DNA of 64,000 bases from Palsa-343 sp036269135 (GTDB lineage Bacteria; Acidobacteriota; Terriglobia; Terriglobales; Acidobacteriaceae). Each line of letters opens with the position of its first letter. The first letter of the stretch is position 1. The DNA is taken from positions 69,090-133,089 of the forward strand of contig DATASQ010000014.1 of NCBI GenBank assembly GCA_036269135.1, in the 5' to 3' direction. The translations under genes were made by a program, and so were the position numbers. The notes below the pieces were generated by a model. It was not told where the DNA came from, did no database searches, and was given only the letters and a program-made list of their open reading frames with translations. This document shows positions 60,124 through 64,000 of the stretch, in pieces.

Positions 60124-60912
60124 ATGTCTACTTTCTGTCCCGCCCGCCTGCTCGTCACCGGACCCCTGGTGGCTGCCCTTCTCTTCGGCGGCGCGAGCCG
60201 CGTTGCGGCCCAGCCGAGCGCGCCCGCTCCTGGAGCCGCGAGCAGCCTCGTCGCCCAGGGACTGGCTGCCCTCCAGACGAACCAGCCTCATCAGGCGCTC
60301 GCTGATTTTCAGCAGGTCCTTCAGGCGGACCCCAACAACGGCGCCGCCAATCTGCTCGCCTCGACCGCAGCCGTTGAACTCTACCAGGGACGGCTAGCCG
60401 TCCAGTATGCCGAAAAGGCCCGCCAGCTCGATCCGCAGGACTGGAAGATCCACACCACGCTGGTGGCCGCTTATTCCGCCGCCGGGATGAAGGCGCAGCG
60501 CGATCAGGAGCGCGCCACGCTCCGCCAGCTGCACCAGAGCGGCCCATCCGACGCGCGCCAGGCCACCGGCTTCCTCGTCGAGATGTTCCCCGATGGCCCG
60601 GACCGCGTCGATGCCATCGAGGAATTCGAGCCGATGGGCAAATTCCACACGTATTACCGCTTTCTGATCCACCAAACCGACGGCCACCGCTTCTGGGAGA
60701 TCGACGTGCAGAGCAACGACTTCGACCAGAGCTCCTGGGCCGCGGCCCACCCCAGCGAAGCCGCTCAGGGCGAGCGTCAGTTCCAGCTCAACGGCCATGG
60801 GGACAAGGGCGAGGCAGTGGATTACCGCATGTTCTCCGGCCGGCCCGACTACGACGCCATCCGCGCCATGGTCGTGCAGATATTGAAGGAGCGGCCGCCC
60901 AAGGCAAAGTAA
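60124..60912 (+). CDS. exported TPR-repeat protein
   Basis: The product has 262 residues. A signal peptide (about 1-30) precedes at least two tetratricopeptide repeats ('AAGLAALQ'-type helices: 'LVAQGLAALQTNQPHQALAD', 'LASTAAVELYQGRLAVQYAE', 'IHTTLVAAYSAAGMKAQRDQ'). A C-terminal domain of about 110 residues has mixed alpha/beta content and no recognised family. Probably a periplasmic protein-binding adaptor. ATG 60124 has only a weak ribosome-binding site, and a further in-frame start upstream is possible. Confidence 0.78.
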   Translation: MSTFCPARLLVTGPLVAALLFGGASRVAAQPSAPAPGAASSLVAQGLAALQTNQPHQALADFQQVLQADPNNGAANLLASTAAVELYQGRLAVQYAEKARQLDPQDWKIHTTLVAAYSAAGMKAQRDQERATLRQLHQSGPSDARQATGFLVEMFPDGPDRVDAIEEFEPMGKFHTYYRFLIHQTDGHRFWEIDVQSNDFDQSSWAAAHPSEAAQGERQFQLNGHGDKGEAVDYRMFSGRPDYDAIRAMVVQILKERPPKAK

Positions 60913-60945
60913 GGGAGCGCACGCGTTTCCGAAACCGCAGCGAGA

Positions 60946-61473
60946 ATGACCAAAATGACCAGTTATGTGGCGCTTCTGCGGGGAGTCAATGTCGGTGGTA
61001 CGGGCTTGTTGCCCATGCAGGATTTGAGCCGCCTTTGCACCGAATGCGGCCTGCTTTCGGTACGCACTTATATCCAGAGCGGCAATGTGGTCTTTGCGAG
61101 TGCGGCCGCGGAGAAGTCCATTCAGGCGAAGCTTCAAAAGGCGCTTGCCGCCAAAATGGGAAAGCCGATCCATGTGATGGTGCGGAACGCGCAGGAAATG
61201 CGCGACGTACTCGCGGGCAATCCTTTTCCCGACAAGGAGCCCTCGAAAGTCGCGGTGGCGTTCCTGGCGGAGGCGCCTGCCGGAGATCTGCTCCAGCGGA
61301 TGGCCGCGCCTGGAGGGGAGCAGGTGCGCATCGGCCGACGCGAGATTTACATCTATTATCCCGATGGGATGGGCCAGTCGAAGCTGAAGCTGACGTTCGC
61401 CGGCCCGGCGACGGTGCGCAACATCAATACTGTGACAAAGCTGGTTTCGATGATGACGCCGGAGATACGCTAA
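60946..61473 (+). CDS. DUF1697 protein
   Basis: This is a small cytoplasmic protein of 175 residues. 'YVALLRGVNVGGTGLLPMQDL', 'VRTYIQSGNVVFAS' and 'NPFPDKEPSKVAVAFLAEAP' match the DUF1697 family; its function is unknown. The start ATG at 60946 is followed by a second ATG nine bases later. It ends 31 bases before the convergent cysE gene. Confidence 0.9.
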   Translation: MTKMTSYVALLRGVNVGGTGLLPMQDLSRLCTECGLLSVRTYIQSGNVVFASAAAEKSIQAKLQKALAAKMGKPIHVMVRNAQEMRDVLAGNPFPDKEPSKVAVAFLAEAPAGDLLQRMAAPGGEQVRIGRREIYIYYPDGMGQSKLKLTFAGPATVRNINTVTKLVSMMTPEIR

Positions 61474-61504
61474 CGCCTATCCCTTGTTCCCTGATTGCCT
61501 GGCT

Positions 61505-62254
61505 TTAGATCCCCTCGCCCATGCTGACAAATCCCGCCTGCTCGCTGCGGTACTGCTCGCGCTCCTCATCCTCGCTCTCGAGCGAGCGCACCGAGTCCAG
61601 CTCGCGCGCCGTCATCTCCAGCTGGCCATCGAGGACGTCCACCCGCAGGCGCAGCCGCTTGACCTCTTCCGCCAGGGCAATGATCACGCCCGAAAGCGGA
61701 TCCTTCACCTGATTCGGGTCGGTAATCAGCACCCGCTCGCCATTCTGATACACGATGTGGGCCGGCACGCCCACCACGGTCGAGTTGGGGGGCACATCGC
61801 GCAGCACTACCGAACCCGCCCCGACGCGCGAGTTCTCTCCGATGCAGATATTCCCCAGCACCTGCGCATTGCTGCCGACAAATACGCCCTGTCGCAGGCT
61901 CGGGTGCCGCTTGCCGTGCTCGTGCCCGGTTCCGCCCAGAGTCACGCCCTGGTAGAGGGTCACATCGTCGCCGACGATGGCCGTCTCGCCGATCACCACG
62001 CCCGCGCCATGGTCGATAAACACGCGCCGCCCGATCTGCGCCCCGGGATGAATCTCGATCCCGGTCAGCAGCCGCGCCACCTGGGAGAGGAACCGCCCCA
62101 GCAGCCGCATCCGCGTATGCCAGAACCACGACGTAATCCTCTGCGCCCACACCGCGTGCAGCCCCGGATAGCACAGCACCACCATCAGCCAGGAACTGGC
62201 CGCCGGATCGCGCTCCAGCACCGACGTGATGTCTTCCCGCATCCTGGCGAACAT
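61505..62254 (-). CDS. cysE: serine O-acetyltransferase
   Basis: This is an acetyltransferase of 249 residues making O-acetylserine from serine and acetyl-CoA. An N-terminal helical part ('MREDITSVLERDPAASSWL') precedes the left-handed parallel beta-helix of hexapeptide repeats: 'IEIHPGAQIGRRVFIDHGAGVVIGETAIVGDDVTLYQGVTLGG' (in part), with catalytic Asp-His in 'FIDHGAG' and His in 'HEHGKRHPSL'. A charged coiled-coil tail of about 50 residues is added. It follows cysK on the same strand. A heptamer array lies directly upstream, and no ribosome-binding site is visible. Confidence 0.92.
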   Translation of the reverse strand: MFARMREDITSVLERDPAASSWLMVVLCYPGLHAVWAQRITSWFWHTRMRLLGRFLSQVARLLTGIEIHPGAQIGRRVFIDHGAGVVIGETAIVGDDVTLYQGVTLGGTGHEHGKRHPSLRQGVFVGSNAQVLGNICIGENSRVGAGSVVLRDVPPNSTVVGVPAHIVYQNGERVLITDPNQVKDPLSGVIIALAEEVKRLRLRVDVLDGQLEMTARELDSVRSLESEDEEREQYRSEQAGFVSMGEGI

Positions 62255-62261
62255 GGTGAGA

Positions 62262-62317
62262 ACAGGGTATAGGGTTCAGGGGGTAGGGAGTAGGGTGATA
62301 CCGGCTACGGGCTCGCC
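62262..62317. repeat. eight-unit heptanucleotide array between cysK and cysE
   Basis: Eight units in exact phase: ACAGGGT, ATAGGGT, TCAGGGG, GTAGGGA, GTAGGGT, GATACCG, GCTACGG, GCTCGCC. The series changes from the GGGT type to the GCTACCG type within one array. It lies between the cysK stop and the cysE start, seven bases from the latter. Confidence 0.8.
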
Positions 62318-62321
62318 CGAT

Positions 62322-63290
62322 TCACTCAATCGCTTCCGGCTTCATCGCCTGCGCCTCGTTGCGCAGATTCTCGTAGAGCACCGACGACAGATACCGTTCG
62401 CCGAAGTCCGGCACCACCACCACGATCAGCTTGCCCGCGTTCTCTTCCCGCCTGGCCACCTCGACCGCCGCATGCACTGCCGCGCCGGACGAAATCCCCA
62501 CCAGCAGCCCCTCCGTCACCGGCAGCCGCCGCGCCATCGCGATGGCATCGTCATTCGAAACCTGCACGACTTCGTCGATCAGCTTCGTCTCCAGAACCTT
62601 CGGCACAAAGCCCGCGCCAATCCCCTGAATCTTGTGCGGCCCCGGTTTGCCGCCGCTCAGCACCGGACTGTCCGTCGGCTCCACGGCCACGATTTTGAAG
62701 GAGGGCTTGCGCGGCTTGATGTATTCGCCGACGCCGGTCAGCGTGCCGCCCGTTCCCACGCCCGAGACCAGGATATCCACCTGGCCTTCGGTATCGTTCC
62801 AGATCTCCGGCCCGGTCGTGTCGAAGTGGATCTTCGGATTTGCCGGGTTTTCGAACTGCTGCAGGATATATCCATTGGGCGTGGCGGCCAGAATCTGCCT
62901 TGCCTTCGCGATCGCGCCGTTCATGCCGTTCGGACCTGGCGTCAGCACCAGCTTCGCCCCAAAGGCCAGCAGCAGCATGCGCCGCTCCAGGCTCATTGTC
63001 TCCGGCATGGTCAGGATCACTTTGTAGCCCTTGACCGCCGCCACAAACGCCAGGCCGATGCCCGTGTTGCCGCTGGTCGGCTCGATCAGCACCGTCGTCT
63101 CGGGATGAATCTTCCCCTCCCGCTCCGCCGCCTCGATCATCGCGAGCCCAATCCGGTCCTTGACGCTGTTCATCGGATTCGCGCTCTCCAGCTTTGCCAC
63201 CACCCGGCCATGCGCGCCCGCTGTCACCTCGTTCAATTGCACCAGCGGCGTATGGCCGATCAGATCCGTGACACGATTCGCAATCTTCAT
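62322..63290 (-). CDS. cysK: cysteine synthase A (O-acetylserine sulfhydrylase)
   Basis: This is a PLP-dependent enzyme of 322 residues that makes cysteine from O-acetylserine and sulphide. The PLP lysine is in 'MNSVKDRIGLAMIEAA', the substrate loop is 'EPTSGNTGIGLAFVAA', and the phosphate loop is 'GVGTGGTLTGVGEYI'. The C-terminus 'GERYLSSVLYENLRNEA' matches CysK. It supplies the step after CysE, whose gene follows. ATG 63290 has GAGG nine bases upstream; a GTG 15 bases earlier is less likely. RecO precedes it by 75 bases. Confidence 0.95.
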   Translation of the reverse strand: MKIANRVTDLIGHTPLVQLNEVTAGAHGRVVAKLESANPMNSVKDRIGLAMIEAAEREGKIHPETTVLIEPTSGNTGIGLAFVAAVKGYKVILTMPETMSLERRMLLLAFGAKLVLTPGPNGMNGAIAKARQILAATPNGYILQQFENPANPKIHFDTTGPEIWNDTEGQVDILVSGVGTGGTLTGVGEYIKPRKPSFKIVAVEPTDSPVLSGGKPGPHKIQGIGAGFVPKVLETKLIDEVVQVSNDDAIAMARRLPVTEGLLVGISSGAAVHAAVEVARREENAGKLIVVVVPDFGERYLSSVLYENLRNEAQAMKPEAIE

Positions 63291-63365
63291 CGCTTCCAAC
63301 CTCACCCTTCACAGAATTTGGCCTTTCCCCCAGTAGATGCGCGGTAAGCGCGGGCGCTGCAGGAA

Positions 63366-64000
63366 TCAGCTGCCCAGCCTGGCCAAAGCCAGCCCCGCGT
63401 GCAGTCGCCGCTCCAGATGCCGCTCCAGCGCCCCAATCGCAAACCGTCGCAAATCCGCGGCCCGGTTCGCCGGCCACGCCTCGCCCGCCAGCGCCGCAAT
63501 CGGCGACTGAAAAATCCGCCGCGCCACCGCCAGCGACTCCGGCGACAAAATCCGGCTCCCCGCCGTCTTATGCAGTCCGCACACCAGTCCGTCCGACTGC
63601 AGGTTGAACCACGCCGGTCCCGCACCGAAGCCTTCCCCATCCACCACGCAGTGCGTCAGCGACGGCATCCACCCCAGCAGCCGCGTGATCCACAGCGTGA
63701 AGTACGTTACCGGCATCCAGATACGGTTCTCGCGGGTCTGCTGCAGCACCGCCAGCACCAGCCGAAAGACCGCCTCCTGCGGATCATGATCCGGCATCGC
63801 CTCCTCCAGCACTTCCGCGTAGAAAGCCAGCGCGGCAGCCCTTGCGTAGTCCACTGGATCCGACAGCGGCGATTGAATCACCTCGCAGGCATCCAGCCGC
63901 ACCAGTTCCTGCTTTGGCTTTTCTACATAGCTGGCGAAAACCCACGTCATCGGCTCCAGCGCCCCCCCGAACCGCCGCCGCGACTTCGCCGCAGACTTAG
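63366..64000 (-). CDS. recO: DNA repair protein RecO (N-terminus beyond the window)
   Basis: This is recombination mediator RecO, cut by the right edge. The visible part continues the family sequence without a stop to position 64000. It starts with 'KSAAKSRRRFGGALEPM' from the OB-fold domain, then 'VFASYVEKPKQELVRLDACEV' and the helical C-terminal domain. RecO loads RecA with RecF/RecR in gap repair. An internal ATG at 63950 should not be taken as the start, because conserved sequence precedes it. It lies upstream of cysK on the same strand. Confidence 0.88.
   Translation of the reverse strand, partial: KSAAKSRRRFGGALEPMTWVFASYVEKPKQELVRLDACEVIQSPLSDPVDYARAAALAFYAEVLEEAMPDHDPQEAVFRLVLAVLQQTRENRIWMPVTYFTLWITRLLGWMPSLTHCVVDGEGFGAGPAWFNLQSDGLVCGLHKTAGSRILSPESLAVARRIFQSPIAALAGEAWPANRAADLRRFAIGALERHLERRLHAGLALARLGS

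Noticed and set aside
63366..63950. Complete 194-residue protein starting at 63950
   Set aside because: Conserved RecO sequence continues upstream of that ATG to the window edge, so it is a truncated recO and not a full gene.

Overview
The window looks like chromosomal DNA of an acidobacterium (Acidobacteriota, class Terriglobia, probably family Acidobacteriaceae). The evidence is high GC, short intergenic gaps, an Oar-type TonB receptor with a carboxypeptidase-like N-terminal domain, two large VPS10/sortilin-type beta-propeller proteins, a BlaI/M56 pair, a DUF3300 protein, and a small HTH protein with the 'SWKEIAAYLGKGVRTVQRWE' signature common in that phylum. There are no rRNA or tRNA genes, insertion sequences, integrases or CRISPR arrays. 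The window is mostly ordinary core and metabolic DNA, so the interest lies in regulation and in the intergenic repeats.

Layout. 0.2-3.8 kb (minus): MarR regulator, secreted M28 metallopeptidase, HNH endonuclease. 3.8-9.5 kb (minus): a sugar-acid operon (MFS importer, YjhG/YagF-type pentonate dehydratase, FAH-family dehydratase, ketoglutarate-semialdehyde dehydrogenase) that fits a Weimberg-type route to 2-oxoglutarate. 9.7-21 kb: a VPS10-type propeller protein and a TonB receptor (minus), divergent from blaI, an M56 peptidase and a second VPS10-type protein (plus). A perfect 10-3-10 palindrome lies in the divergent gap. 21-31 kb: PAP2-like protein, ROK kinase, soluble transhydrogenase, thiE, EamA exporter, SpoIIE/RsbU-type phosphatase, RNase HI, RecQ. 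31.4-36.3 kb (plus): RpoE-type sigma factor, zinc-finger anti-sigma factor with HEAT repeats, double-PDZ protein, radical SAM protein, PEBP protein. 36.3-42.9 kb: esterase, unknown secreted protein, small membrane protein, HTH protein, YchF, four-helix-bundle protein, ZIP transporter. 42.9-48.6 kb (minus): SDR, GH15, TreZ, TSUP exporter and DUF1634 in one operon behind a candidate sigma-54 promoter. 48.8-55.2 kb: PspC protein, hydrolase, DUF3300, Tat-exported aldo/keto reductase, MlaE/MlaF, SIMPL protein. 55.2-60 kb (minus): a PDZ-containing sensor kinase and NtrC-type regulator operon, itself behind a candidate sigma-54 promoter, with a 29-residue membrane microprotein upstream. 60-64 kb: TPR protein, DUF1697, then recO (cut by the window edge), cysK and cysE.

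The most unusual structure is a family of degenerate heptanucleotide arrays (GGGTTTA, CCCTGCA, GAGCCCT, AGAGTTT, TTCCCTG, GCTACCG and similar). They occupy at least nine gaps between genes, keep strict 7-nt phase, and often end within a few bases of the next start codon. Where they do, they replace the ribosome-binding site or, in one case, supply it. One array encodes the C-terminus of an enzyme. Two inverted arrays sit between convergent genes.

All assignments were made by reading the sequence and recognising motifs from memory; no database search was run.
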